A stretch of 64,000 bases of DNA from Microaerobacter geothermalis (GTDB lineage Bacteria > Bacillota > Bacilli > DSM-22679): assembly GCF_021608135.1 (NCBI RefSeq), contig NZ_JAKIHL010000001.1:1-64000 (forward strand). Direction: 5' to 3'. Made by a program: the position numbers and the translations under genes. Below are positions 28,843 through 36,432 of the stretch, in pieces; position 1 is the first letter of the stretch; each line of letters starts with the position of its first letter. Under the pieces are notes generated by a model. That model searched no databases. It saw only the letters and a program-made list of their open reading frames with translations, and had not been told where the DNA came from.

Positions 28843-29810
28843 CTTAAGTAAGGATAGGGATCAAAGGCCCACTCTGTTCTTCCGTTGTCTATATACATGC
28901 CGAAATGAAGATGGGGAGGGAATTTTCCCTGGGTGCCCGGTTTTCCGTAACCGGAGCTTCCTACATAACCGATAATTTGGCCAGGTTCAACAATATCTCC
29001 GATTCGCATGCTTTTCTCAAAGCCTGCCAAGTGGGCGTAATAATAATAAATATTATCTAATCCGCGAATTCCGACTCGCCATCCTCCGTAGATATTCCAT
29101 CCCATCACTTCCACATATCCGTAGCAGACGCTTTTAACCGGAGTTCCATATGATGCAAAAATATCGGTTCCTTCATGCATGCGTCGTCCTCCCCAACCCC
29201 TGGCATCTCCCCAGGTGCTTCGATAGCTGTACTGTAGTCCCTTGGATATGGGGAAGGATTGTTTGGTTAAGAAAATAGTATCAAATTTTTGATAAATTTT
29301 TGCAAACTGTGAAATTTGTTCCACCGTTTTTTCTCTTTTATAATATTCCCAAAGAGCGATCCGGATATCCTCTTCTTTAAACCCGTAGCTGCTTAGATAT
29401 TGAGTCATGGTAAATAAAACATCGAGATCATTTTTTGGGTCTGCCAATCCATCTCCATTCCCGTCTAAGCCCATCCCATTAAAAAATTGGATGGATTTCG
29501 GTTCCACATCATTGGGATTTGGATTTAAAAATCCTGTCCATTTTGAAGGAGGAATATAGATCGCGATAAGTCCTTCTTTAACTGGGATATCTTTTCTTAC
29601 CTTTGCTATACTTCTTTCATATTGGTCAATGGCTGCCAAATAGTACCAAGGAATGCCAAATAGACTTTCCATTTTTTCAAAAAGGTATTGCCGTTCTCCA
29701 TAGGGGTCTTCAATTTTTTCCCCAAAGGCATGGAGTGGAGTGAAAGTGAAGGATAGGATGAAGACAAGCAAAATCAGAGTGATATTTTGGTTGATGCGTA
29801 TTTTTTTCAT
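28818..29810 (-). CDS. lytH: M23 peptidase LytH/YunA, L-Ala-D-Glu endopeptidase
   Basis: A 330-residue secreted or membrane-anchored M23 metallopeptidase. Signal/anchor helix at residues 8-30; the C-terminal domain has HEGTDIFASYGTPV (first zinc His and Asp) and PPHLHFGMYID (catalytic HxH). B. subtilis LytH has about the same length and trims peptide side chains of spore cortex peptidoglycan under SigK; that role is inferred from homology. The middle part (QFFNGMGLDGNGDGLADPKND) is also typical of YunA. In B. subtilis it lies next to yunB and lipA, which supports the name. Confidence 0.87.
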   Translation of the reverse strand: MKKIRINQNITLILLVFILSFTFTPLHAFGEKIEDPYGERQYLFEKMESLFGIPWYYLAAIDQYERSIAKVRKDIPVKEGLIAIYIPPSKWTGFLNPNPNDVEPKSIQFFNGMGLDGNGDGLADPKNDLDVLFTMTQYLSSYGFKEEDIRIALWEYYKREKTVEQISQFAKIYQKFDTIFLTKQSFPISKGLQYSYRSTWGDARGWGGRRMHEGTDIFASYGTPVKSVCYGYVEVMGWNIYGGWRVGIRGLDNIYYYYAHLAGFEKSMRIGDIVEPGQIIGYVGSSGYGKPGTQGKFPPHLHFGMYIDNGRTEWAFDPYPYLRKWERQRK

Positions 29811-29892
29811 CGTTTGCCGACAGGAGACGCCTATCCTCTTTAAGTGGGCGAGGAATGGTGGCGTAGTTCGGTATCTAGTATGGGAATGATTA

Positions 29893-29948
29893 GAACGACA
29901 ATTTCCTGTCGTCCTCCTTTCTAAAATATTTCCTCTTCACTTTAGAAA
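29893..29948. repeat. Hairpin-forming sequences before the tnpB relic
   Basis: ACGACA/TGTCGT (29895-29913) and CTTTCTAAA/TTTAGAAAG (about 29918-29948) are inverted repeats just before the tnpB remnant. They may be remains of the left end of the IS200/IS605 element, whose ends form hairpins, but the exact end cannot be fixed. Confidence 0.35.
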
Positions 29949-29984
29949 GTGGTATAATTTTCCTAGTGAAAAGGAGGTGAAAGC

Positions 29985-30314
29985 GTGGAAACGATTACGG
30001 CAAAAATTAAAGTTATACCAAACTTGTGATGGTTGTAATTTTGTTTCTGAAATCGTGTTTAGAACGAAAAACTTCGTGCAAAGAAAATTGCACGATGAAA
30101 CATATAGGGATTTGCGATTACGGAAAAAGCGAATCGCAACAAGAAAAAAGCAAATTTTACTTGTAGAACGTGTGGTTATACTTCCAATAATGATCGAATT
30201 GGAGCCATGAATCTGTATCGTAAGGGAATCGAGTACCTTCGTGCAGGGACCGTAAACTTCATTGTTGAAAATACCCAAATGTTTTTGAGGGCTCCGATAG
30301 TTTCGCATCTATAG
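29985..30314 (+). pseudogene. tnpB: Degenerate IS200/IS605 tnpB with a large internal deletion
   Basis: Fragments in three blocks remain. A GTG at 29985 after AAGGAGGTG encodes VETITAKIKVIP, a typical TnpB start, then a stop. After a frameshift, CNFVSEIVFRTKN...QRKLHDETYRDLR (about 30030-30120) matches TnpB residues about 30-60. After a deletion of most of the protein, the C-terminal zinc-ribbon half ANFTCRTCGYTSNNDRIGAMNL follows in the first frame (30150-30215) and runs to a stop at 30312. The RuvC core is missing, so it cannot be active. No tnpA is seen. It sits between lytH and larC2, at the left edge of the accessory block. Confidence 0.85.
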
Positions 30315-30370
30315 TTTTTAACTGGAGAAACAGCTTCATGCATTAGAATTTATAGGAAACGAGGGGAACA

Positions 30371-30850
30371 ATGGCGATGAATCATTATTGTGAACATGAT
30401 GATCATGAAATGATGAAAATTGAAGTGAATCTGGATGATATGAATCCCGAATGGCTGGGGATAGTAATGGAGAAATTGTTTTGTGCAGGGGCAAATGATG
30501 TTTATTATTCGTCTATCTATATGAAAAAGAGTCGACCTGCTGTTTTGCTTCATATTCTGGTTCATCGGGACAAATTGGAAAAAATGATGGAAATCGTTTT
30601 TGAGGAAACCACCACATTCGGATTAAGATATTATCCGGTTTCCTGTTATCGGCTGGGAAGGAGTTGGATAACGGTTGATACAAAATGGGGAGAACCGGTG
30701 AGGATAAAGATTGGAATTTTCCGGGAGAAGACCGTACAGTTTTCCCCCGAATATGAGGACTGTGCCAAAATTGCAAGAGAGAAGGGAATTCCCCTGAAAG
30801 AAGTGTATCGGGAAGCGTTACGATTGGCAGAATCCGAGAATTGCCCTTAA
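30371..30850 (+). CDS. larC2: LarC2, C-terminal half of nickel insertion protein LarC
   Basis: A 159-residue protein that matches the C-terminal domain of LarC (formerly DUF111): MKIEVNLDDMNPEWLGIVMEKLFCAGANDVYY, then KKSRPAVLLHILVH and GLRYYPVSCYRLGR. LarC is a CTP-dependent nickel-inserting enzyme that completes the nickel pincer nucleotide cofactor. In Lactiplantibacillus plantarum LarC1 and LarC2 are joined by a programmed frameshift; here LarC2 is on the strand opposite to LarC1 and their 3' ends overlap by 33 bases, so the halves must be separate proteins. AACGAGGGGAA precedes the ATG. A promoter of its own is needed and would lie in or near the tnpB relic. Confidence 0.88.
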   Translation: MAMNHYCEHDDHEMMKIEVNLDDMNPEWLGIVMEKLFCAGANDVYYSSIYMKKSRPAVLLHILVHRDKLEKMMEIVFEETTTFGLRYYPVSCYRLGRSWITVDTKWGEPVRIKIGIFREKTVQFSPEYEDCAKIAREKGIPLKEVYREALRLAESENCP

Positions 30851-31549
30851 AACATTGGGTTGATCAGGAAAGTCTTTTGTTCCTGCACCATATCCGATAT
30901 GTTCAACAACCATGGGAACCAAGGGTCCCGATGATTTACTTAATCCGGCAATGATTCCAGCCCCCGTAGGTGTGGTCATCTCCCCCTGGATGGATGAGGG
31001 AGAAAGGGGTATCCCTTTAAGAATTTCCAGGGTCGCCGGGGCCGGTACCGGATATGTTCCATGGGCACATTCAACGAACCCTCCTCCGACGGGAATCGGG
31101 GAAGAGTAAATTTCGCTGATGTTTAATTGCTCCAATGCCAAAGCAAATCCCACAATATCTACGATAGAGTCAACAGCCCCCACTTCATGAAAATGCACCT
31201 TCTCAACGGTTGTATGATGGATTTTTGCTTCTGCCACCGCAATGGGGCGGAAGATAGAAATGGCCCATTCCTTCACCTGATCGCTGTAATGAGCCTCTTT
31301 AATCATGGTTTCAATTTGATGATAATGACGATGGGATTTGGAAGGAATGTTTTCATCTGTTTTAACGGTTAAATGGAGGGCGGTTACGCCCCGTTTCAAT
31401 ACACGTTCCCAATGGAGGGAAAAAGGCTCAATTGGCAATTGTTTTAAGTCCTTCTCCAACTGATGGGGATCTGCTCCGGCGTCAACGAGGGCTGCCAGGG
31501 CCATGTTTCCACTAATTCCTGAGAAACAATCAAGATATAAGACTGACAT
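30818..31549 (-). CDS. larC1: LarC1, N-terminal half of nickel insertion protein LarC
   Basis: A 243-residue protein with the LarC N-terminal pattern YLDCFSGISGNMALAALVDAG, VHFHEVGAVDSIVDIVGFALALEQL and a C-terminal GYGAGTKDFPDQPNVLRAILG that marks the usual LarC1 end. AAAGGATG lies 8 bases before the ATG. It follows larB on the minus strand after a 120-base gap. The stop falls inside larC2 of the other strand, so no frameshift fusion to LarC2 is possible here. Confidence 0.9.
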   Translation of the reverse strand: MSVLYLDCFSGISGNMALAALVDAGADPHQLEKDLKQLPIEPFSLHWERVLKRGVTALHLTVKTDENIPSKSHRHYHQIETMIKEAHYSDQVKEWAISIFRPIAVAEAKIHHTTVEKVHFHEVGAVDSIVDIVGFALALEQLNISEIYSSPIPVGGGFVECAHGTYPVPAPATLEILKGIPLSPSSIQGEMTTPTGAGIIAGLSKSSGPLVPMVVEHIGYGAGTKDFPDQPNVLRAILGFCQS

Positions 31550-31669
31550 AATTCACATCCTTTACAATTTTTTACACCACTTACCTAATTATACATGCAG
31601 ACGTATAAATTCCTTTGTTCCAATCTTAGTGGCGGTTAGCCATGGGATAAAAATGATGTCCAGCGTAAT

Positions 31670-32347
31670 TCATGATGAATACTTGTTATGGAGAATCCGC
31701 GCAGCAAAGCTTCCTCCTCCGTAGCCGTTATCAATATTAACAACGGCAATACCAGGTGCACAGGAATTAAGCATAGTAAGCAGTGGGGCCAGTCCGGAAA
31801 AATGAGCCCCATATCCAATGCTGGTAGGTACAGCAACGATGGGCTTATCCACTAATCCACCAACCACACTTGGCAAGGCTCCTTCCATACCTGCTACCAC
31901 GACGATGGCATCTGCTTCACGAATAGGATCAATATGAGTAAAGAGGCGATGAATTCCAGCTACTCCCACATCGTAGAAACGTTGGACGGTACAACCCATT
32001 ACCTCTGCGGTAACCGCCGCTTCTTCCGCCACAGGAAGGTCTGAAGTACCGGCACAGACAACGGCGATATATCCCTTAACGTGGGGATTAGGTAGCGGTT
32101 CTTTGGACCAATATAAAATGTTTGCAATTTCATGATAATGGACATCGAGATGGATATCCTTTACGGCATCCGCCATTTCCCGGGTAATTCGGGTAGCCAG
32201 TACTCTGCTTTCTTTATTCTTTAATGAATGGAAAATCTTCACAAGTTGATCAGCTGTTTTTCCTTGTCCGAAAATGACTTCAGGAAATCCTGTCCGTTTT
32301 TTTCTTCCTAAATCCAATTTAGCAAATCCCAGGTCCTCAATGTTCAT
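31670..32347 (-). CDS. larB: LarB, pyridinium-3,5-biscarboxylate synthase
   Basis: A 225-residue carboxylase/hydrolase that carboxylates nicotinate adenine dinucleotide in the first step of nickel pincer cofactor synthesis. The C-terminal half is PurE-like (GYIAVVCAGTSDLPVAEEAAVTAEVMG, VAGMEGALPSVVGGLVDKPIVAVPTSIGYG). The ATG at 32347 is preferred; AGGAG lies 10 bases upstream, inside the end of larE, which it overlaps by 11 bases. The longer frame from 32374 begins with residues that belong to no family motif. Confidence 0.93.
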   Translation of the reverse strand: MNIEDLGFAKLDLGRKKRTGFPEVIFGQGKTADQLVKIFHSLKNKESRVLATRITREMADAVKDIHLDVHYHEIANILYWSKEPLPNPHVKGYIAVVCAGTSDLPVAEEAAVTAEVMGCTVQRFYDVGVAGIHRLFTHIDPIREADAIVVVAGMEGALPSVVGGLVDKPIVAVPTSIGYGAHFSGLAPLLTMLNSCAPGIAVVNIDNGYGGGSFAARILHNKYSS

Positions 32348-33161
32348 TTTTAACGGCTCCTCGCAACACTTCATTCATACTTCCGGCGCGATAACCGCAA
32401 AGATCTAAAGTCACATAGGAGAACCCCAATTTCTTCAAATTTTGGTCAATCGTTTCCCGGTATTGTAATACTTTTTCCATGTCCTGAGGAAGAACCTCCA
32501 GCCGGGCAATCTTTTCATGATGTCTTACTCGGATCTGATGGAAGCCAAGCTGCAGGAGAAAGTTTTCGGCTTCATCCAATTGATTGATCTTTGATTGGGT
32601 GATTCGGGTTCCATATGGAATTCGTGAAGATAAACAGGCAAAAGACGGTTTATTCCAGGTAGGAAGCCCCATCTCTTTAGAAAGCATGCGTATTTCTTTT
32701 TTAAACAAATTGGCTTCTTGAAGGGGACTTCGTATTCCTAATGATCGGGTCGCTTTAAGTCCGGGACGGTAATCACCCATATCATCCATGTTGGAGCCGT
32801 CACAGATGTATGGATATCCCAATTTTTTCGCTATATCAATTAGTGTATGATACAGTCCGCTTTTACAATGGAAGCATCGGTCAGGATTATTTCTTACGAA
32901 ATTTTCATTGGTAAGTTCTTCAATCTGGACCGATTGATGAGAAACCCCCAATTGATTCGCGAGGGTAACAGCTGCCTGAAATTCCCTTTGCGGAAATGTT
33001 TCTGAAGAAGCGGTAACTGCTAACACTTGATCGCCCAAGATTTCTTTGGATTTGGCAACAAGAAAGGTGCTATCTACGCCTCCGGAGAAAGCGATTAAAA
33101 TCTTGCCCATATCCCGTATAATCTCTTCTAATTTTTTATTTTTTTCAACAAGTGACATCAA
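32337..33161 (-). CDS. larE: LarE, sacrificial sulfur transferase
   Basis: A 274-residue PP-loop ATP pyrophosphatase: SGGVDST at residues 26-32, RCFHCKSGLY near 95-105, and CLSSRIPYGTRIT with Cys at position 176. L. plantarum LarE gives up the sulfur of its own Cys176, so this enzyme appears to be of the single-use (sacrificial) type; the Cys pair near 96-99 is noted but its role is unclear. First gene of larE-larB-larC1, starting about 320 bases from the divergent sugar-acid transport operon. Confidence 0.93.
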   Translation of the reverse strand: MMSLVEKNKKLEEIIRDMGKILIAFSGGVDSTFLVAKSKEILGDQVLAVTASSETFPQREFQAAVTLANQLGVSHQSVQIEELTNENFVRNNPDRCFHCKSGLYHTLIDIAKKLGYPYICDGSNMDDMGDYRPGLKATRSLGIRSPLQEANLFKKEIRMLSKEMGLPTWNKPSFACLSSRIPYGTRITQSKINQLDEAENFLLQLGFHQIRVRHHEKIARLEVLPQDMEKVLQYRETIDQNLKKLGFSYVTLDLCGYRAGSMNEVLRGAVKNEH

Positions 33162-33363
33162 AATCCTCTCCCAAATTTGAATTTAACCGATGGCTTTCTT
33201 ATCTACATAGTATATAATGCTATCGAAAAAACTTCTACAAATAACAACAATCATAATATTAAAAATAAACCTTAATGAAATATTCGAAAAAAAACAAAAA
33301 AATGAATTGACACCGTTTTCAATATCGATTAACATATTTATAAGTTAAAAATTTTAGAACTTA

Positions 33364-33380
33364 GTTTTATAATATAAAAC
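33364..33380. promoter_or_regulatory. Candidate operator 1 for the IclR-type regulator
   Basis: GTTTTATAATATAAAAC, a 17-nt palindrome around a central base that contains a TATAAT-like -10 hexamer. The same motif is found at 33434 and 46699. Confidence 0.5.
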
Positions 33381-33423
33381 ATGTATCGGTTCTAGTTGTT
33401 TTAGTTTAATTTTTGTCACATAT

Positions 33424-33450
33424 ATAAAACGATGTTTTATATTATAAAAC
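33424..33450. promoter_or_regulatory. Candidate operator 2 for the IclR-type regulator
   Basis: Two overlapping palindromes: ATAAAACGATGTTTTAT (33424-33440) and GTTTTATATTATAAAAC (33434-33450). They lie 30-56 bases before the first TRAP gene. Confidence 0.5.
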
Positions 33451-33479
33451 AAGTAAAAAGTTTAGTAAGGGGGCTCTAT

Positions 33480-34526
33480 ATGAAAGTGAAAAAAGGGTTA
33501 TGGGTATTATCAGGTCTTGTATTGATGTCGTTCTTGTTTTTAGCTGGATGTGGAAGCAAAGAAGCAGAAAACAGTACTAGTAGTGAAAATCCTACAGAAG
33601 CAAAAACTTATACGATCAAGGTAGCCAATTATTTTGCAACAGATCACCCGCAAAATATTGCACTAAGAGAAAAGTTTAAGCCGATGGTAGAAGAGATGTC
33701 TGGCGGTACATTAAAGGTGCAAATTTATGACAATAGCAAATTGGGAGCAGAAAAAGAATTTTATGATGGTGTTCGTAACGGAACCATCGAAATGGGTATT
33801 CCGGGGATGATCATGCAGTCGGATATTCCTAAATTGGCGGTTGGTGAATGGCCGTTTCTCTTTAAAGATTACGAACATGTGAAAAAAGTGCTGAATGGGC
33901 CAATCGGTGAAGAATTAACGGAAGATTTGGAAAAGGTCCATGGAGTAAAGGCCCTTGCCTGGAGTGCCAATGGGTTTAGAATGTTTTCCAGCAACAGAAC
34001 ACTTGCTAGCATAGAGGATTTTAAGGGGTTACGTTTACGGATGCCCAATATTCCTAACTACATAAAGTTAGGGCAATTACTGGGTGCCAATGTAACTCCA
34101 CTCCCCTTCTCTGAGGTTTTTACTGCACTAGAACAAAAGGTGGTCGATGGCCAGGATAATCCGATTGCAACCTTAAAGGCTTCGGGATGGTATGAAGTTC
34201 AAACCGATGTTCTTGAATCCCGTCATATGTTTAGTCCGAACCTTTATATTATCAATTTAAATTTCTGGAACAAGCTGACACCTGAACAGCAAAATGTGAT
34301 CCAGGAAGCAGCAAAGGCATCTGCCAGCTATGAATGGGAACTAATGGAAAAAAGTTATGAGGATGATAAAAAATTCTTAGAGGAAAAGGGAATTAAATTC
34401 ACTCCTGTAGATGATAAATATCGCGCCGATTTAGAGGCGGCAGTTCAACCTCTCTATGATGAAATTTATCAGACATATCCTTGGGCAAAGGATATTGTAG
34501 AAAGGATTAAGGCTGAAGCAAAGTAA
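33480..34526 (+). CDS. TRAP transporter substrate-binding lipoprotein (DctP type), first copy
   Basis: A 348-residue binding protein with a signal peptide ending in the lipobox LAGC, unusual for soluble DctP but normal in Gram-positives. DctP family pattern: FATDHPQNIALREKFKPMVEEMSGGTLKVQIYDNSKLGAEKE, FKGLRLRMPNIPNYIKLGQLLGANVTPLPFSEVFTALEQKVVDGQDNP with the Arg (LRLRMP) that binds the carboxylate of the ligand. AAGGGGG precedes the ATG at 33480. First gene of the sugar-acid operon, so the substrate is probably a sugar acid. Confidence 0.93.
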   Translation: MKVKKGLWVLSGLVLMSFLFLAGCGSKEAENSTSSENPTEAKTYTIKVANYFATDHPQNIALREKFKPMVEEMSGGTLKVQIYDNSKLGAEKEFYDGVRNGTIEMGIPGMIMQSDIPKLAVGEWPFLFKDYEHVKKVLNGPIGEELTEDLEKVHGVKALAWSANGFRMFSSNRTLASIEDFKGLRLRMPNIPNYIKLGQLLGANVTPLPFSEVFTALEQKVVDGQDNPIATLKASGWYEVQTDVLESRHMFSPNLYIINLNFWNKLTPEQQNVIQEAAKASASYEWELMEKSYEDDKKFLEEKGIKFTPVDDKYRADLEAAVQPLYDEIYQTYPWAKDIVERIKAEAK

Positions 34527-34530
34527 AAAA

Positions 34531-34552
34531 TGGGGGCTTGAACAGGCCCCCA
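34531..34552 (+). promoter_or_regulatory. Intercistronic hairpin after the first TRAP binding protein
   Basis: TGGGGGCTT pairs with AGGCCCCCA (one G-T pair) around GAAC. No T-run follows. It resembles the hairpin after the peptide-binding protein gene at 24875 and could raise the level of the binding protein relative to the membrane subunits. Confidence 0.55.
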
Positions 34553-34574
34553 TTAAAAACAAGGGGGAGACAGA

Positions 34575-35126
34575 GTGAAAAAGACATCAAAAGTTCTTTC
34601 TGGTTTCGTTAATATTCTAATTGCCGTCTCCTTGGCGTCCATGTCTATTCTTGTATTTGGGAACGTTGTACTTCGATATGTCTTCAATTCAGGGATTACT
34701 TGGTCAGAGGAAATGTCCCGTTTTTTATTTGTATGGATGGTTTTTTTAGGAGCAATTGCAGCGCTAAAAGAAAATATGCACTTAGGGGTTGATGTTTTTG
34801 TAAAGCTTCTGCCTGAGAAGTGGAGAAAGCTTTTATTTGTCATTAGTAATTTAATGGTGTTGTATGTTTTATGGCTTGTTCTAGATGGCAGTTGGAAGAT
34901 GACCATTTTAAATATGGCAAGTAAAGCGCCTGCAACTGGCCTCCCTCTCTCCTTTGTTTATGGGATTGGAATTTTGATGAGTATTGCAATGGCCATGATC
35001 ATTCTAAAGAATGTGTACAAGGCTTTTTTTGGGGAAATAAAGGGAACAGATCTTTCTTTATCACCGGATATTTCCCAGGACATCATTCCTGCAGAACAAG
35101 AAGAACAAAAGAAGGGAGGGGCATAA
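34575..35126 (+). CDS. TRAP transporter small membrane subunit (DctQ type)
   Basis: A 183-residue protein with four membrane helices and the DctQ pattern VLRYVFNSGITWSEEMSRFLFVWMVFLGA. GTG start at 34575 after GGGGGAGA. Pairs with the next gene. Confidence 0.92.
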   Translation: MKKTSKVLSGFVNILIAVSLASMSILVFGNVVLRYVFNSGITWSEEMSRFLFVWMVFLGAIAALKENMHLGVDVFVKLLPEKWRKLLFVISNLMVLYVLWLVLDGSWKMTILNMASKAPATGLPLSFVYGIGILMSIAMAMIILKNVYKAFFGEIKGTDLSLSPDISQDIIPAEQEEQKKGGA

Positions 35127-35129
35127 CAG

Positions 35130-36407
35130 ATGATGCTGGCAGTTTTTTTAGGGTCATTATTCGCAGCATTGGCAATAGGGATCCCCATTGCTTTTGCCTT
35201 AATGTTAAGCGGTGTTGCCTTAATGTTTTTTATGGATATATTTGATAGTCAAATTGTTGCTCAAAATCTGATTAATGGTGCGAATAATTTCCCTTTGATG
35301 GCAATTCCTTTCTTTATTCTTGCAGGGGAATTGATGAATGCTGGGGGGATATCAAAAAGAATTGTTAATTTTTCCATGTCTTTGGTAGGGCATATCCGTG
35401 GTGGATTGGGGTATGTTGCCATAATTGCAAGCGTGTTATTTTCTGGACTATCGGGTTCAGCAGTCGCAGATACAGCAGCCTTAGGCGCTATTCTTATTCC
35501 GATGATGGTGGCTCGCGGGTATAATAAAAATCTTTCGACGGGCGTTATTGTTTCTGCGGGTATCATTGCTCCGGTTATTCCCCCTAGTATACCGATGATT
35601 ATCTTTGGAGTGGTAAGCGGTGTGTCTATCACTCAATTGTTTATGGGTGGAATTGTCCCTGGAATACTTTTGGCCATTGGACTAATCGTTGTATGGTCAT
35701 TTATTGCTCGCCGGGATCATAGTGAATTGCCTAAGAGAAAAAGTGTGAAAGAAATCTTAACTGCTACTAAAGAGGCAAGCTGGGCATTGTTTCTTCCGGT
35801 AATTATTATCGGCGGATTGCGTGGCGGAGTGTTTACTCCTACTGAAGCAGCCGTTGTTGCAGCTTTTTACGCATTGTTTGTGGCTGTTGTTGTTTATCGA
35901 GAAATCAAAATCAAAGATATTTATGAATGCTTAATATCCTCTGGAAAGATGACCAGCGTCGTGATGTTTGTAGCCTCCGCGGCTATGGTATCAGCTTGGC
36001 TAATCACAGTTGCCAATGTTCCTGATGATATGGCAGGGCTATTAGGGGGATTGGTTGAGAACCCTGTTCTTTTAATGGTAGTGATCAATATCTTGCTATT
36101 AGCCGTTGGAGTAGTAATGGATCTTACTCCTGCCATTCTGATTTTTACACCTGTGCTTTTACCGATCGTAAAAATGGCAGGAATTGATCCTGTATACTTT
36201 GGCATCGTGATGATTATTAACCTCTGTATCGGATTAATTACTCCGCCGGTAGGAACCGTGTTATATGTGGGATGCGGGATTAGCAGAATTGGAATGGTGG
36301 ACATCGTTAAGGGAGTTTGGCCGTTCCTCATCGTACAAGTCATTATTCTATACTTGCTTATATTTTTCCCTAGCATTATTACGGTACCGTTGCAATGGTT
36401 TACTTAA
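35130..36407 (+). CDS. TRAP transporter large permease subunit (DctM type)
   Basis: A 425-residue membrane protein with 10-12 helices and typical DctM blocks (MAIPFFILAGELMNAGGISKRIVNF, GLSGSAVADTAALGAILIPMM, GIIAPVIPPSIPMIIFG). It moves the substrate with sodium. GGGAGGGG lies upstream of tandem ATG codons. Three bases separate it from dctQ. Confidence 0.94.
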   Translation: MMLAVFLGSLFAALAIGIPIAFALMLSGVALMFFMDIFDSQIVAQNLINGANNFPLMAIPFFILAGELMNAGGISKRIVNFSMSLVGHIRGGLGYVAIIASVLFSGLSGSAVADTAALGAILIPMMVARGYNKNLSTGVIVSAGIIAPVIPPSIPMIIFGVVSGVSITQLFMGGIVPGILLAIGLIVVWSFIARRDHSELPKRKSVKEILTATKEASWALFLPVIIIGGLRGGVFTPTEAAVVAAFYALFVAVVVYREIKIKDIYECLISSGKMTSVVMFVASAAMVSAWLITVANVPDDMAGLLGGLVENPVLLMVVINILLLAVGVVMDLTPAILIFTPVLLPIVKMAGIDPVYFGIVMIINLCIGLITPPVGTVLYVGCGISRIGMVDIVKGVWPFLIVQVIILYLLIFFPSIITVPLQWFT

Positions 36408-36432
36408 AATTTAACAGCGTGGAGGGTCAGAA

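Larger units (their letters stand above)
33162..33479. other. Divergent promoter region, larE and TRAP operon
   Basis: An A/T-rich region between larE (minus) and the TRAP operon (plus). A sigma-A-like promoter TTGACA (33307-33312) to TAACAT (33330-33335) with a 17-nt spacer points to the plus strand. Two copies of a GTTTTATAATATAAAAC-type palindrome lie at 33364-33380 and 33434-33450, and ATAAAACGATGTTTTAT overlaps the second. Confidence 0.55.

Noticed and set aside
30818-30850. Programmed frameshift joining LarC1 and LarC2
   Set aside because: The two genes are on opposite strands, so ribosomal frameshifting cannot join them.
34531-34552. Full terminator between dctP and dctQ
   Set aside because: The hairpin lacks a T-run and dctQ/dctM follow in the same operon.
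35921-36376. A 151-residue minus-strand frame opposite dctM
   Set aside because: Shadow of a hydrophobic membrane-protein gene; no start site and Thr/Ile-rich composition typical of antisense reading.
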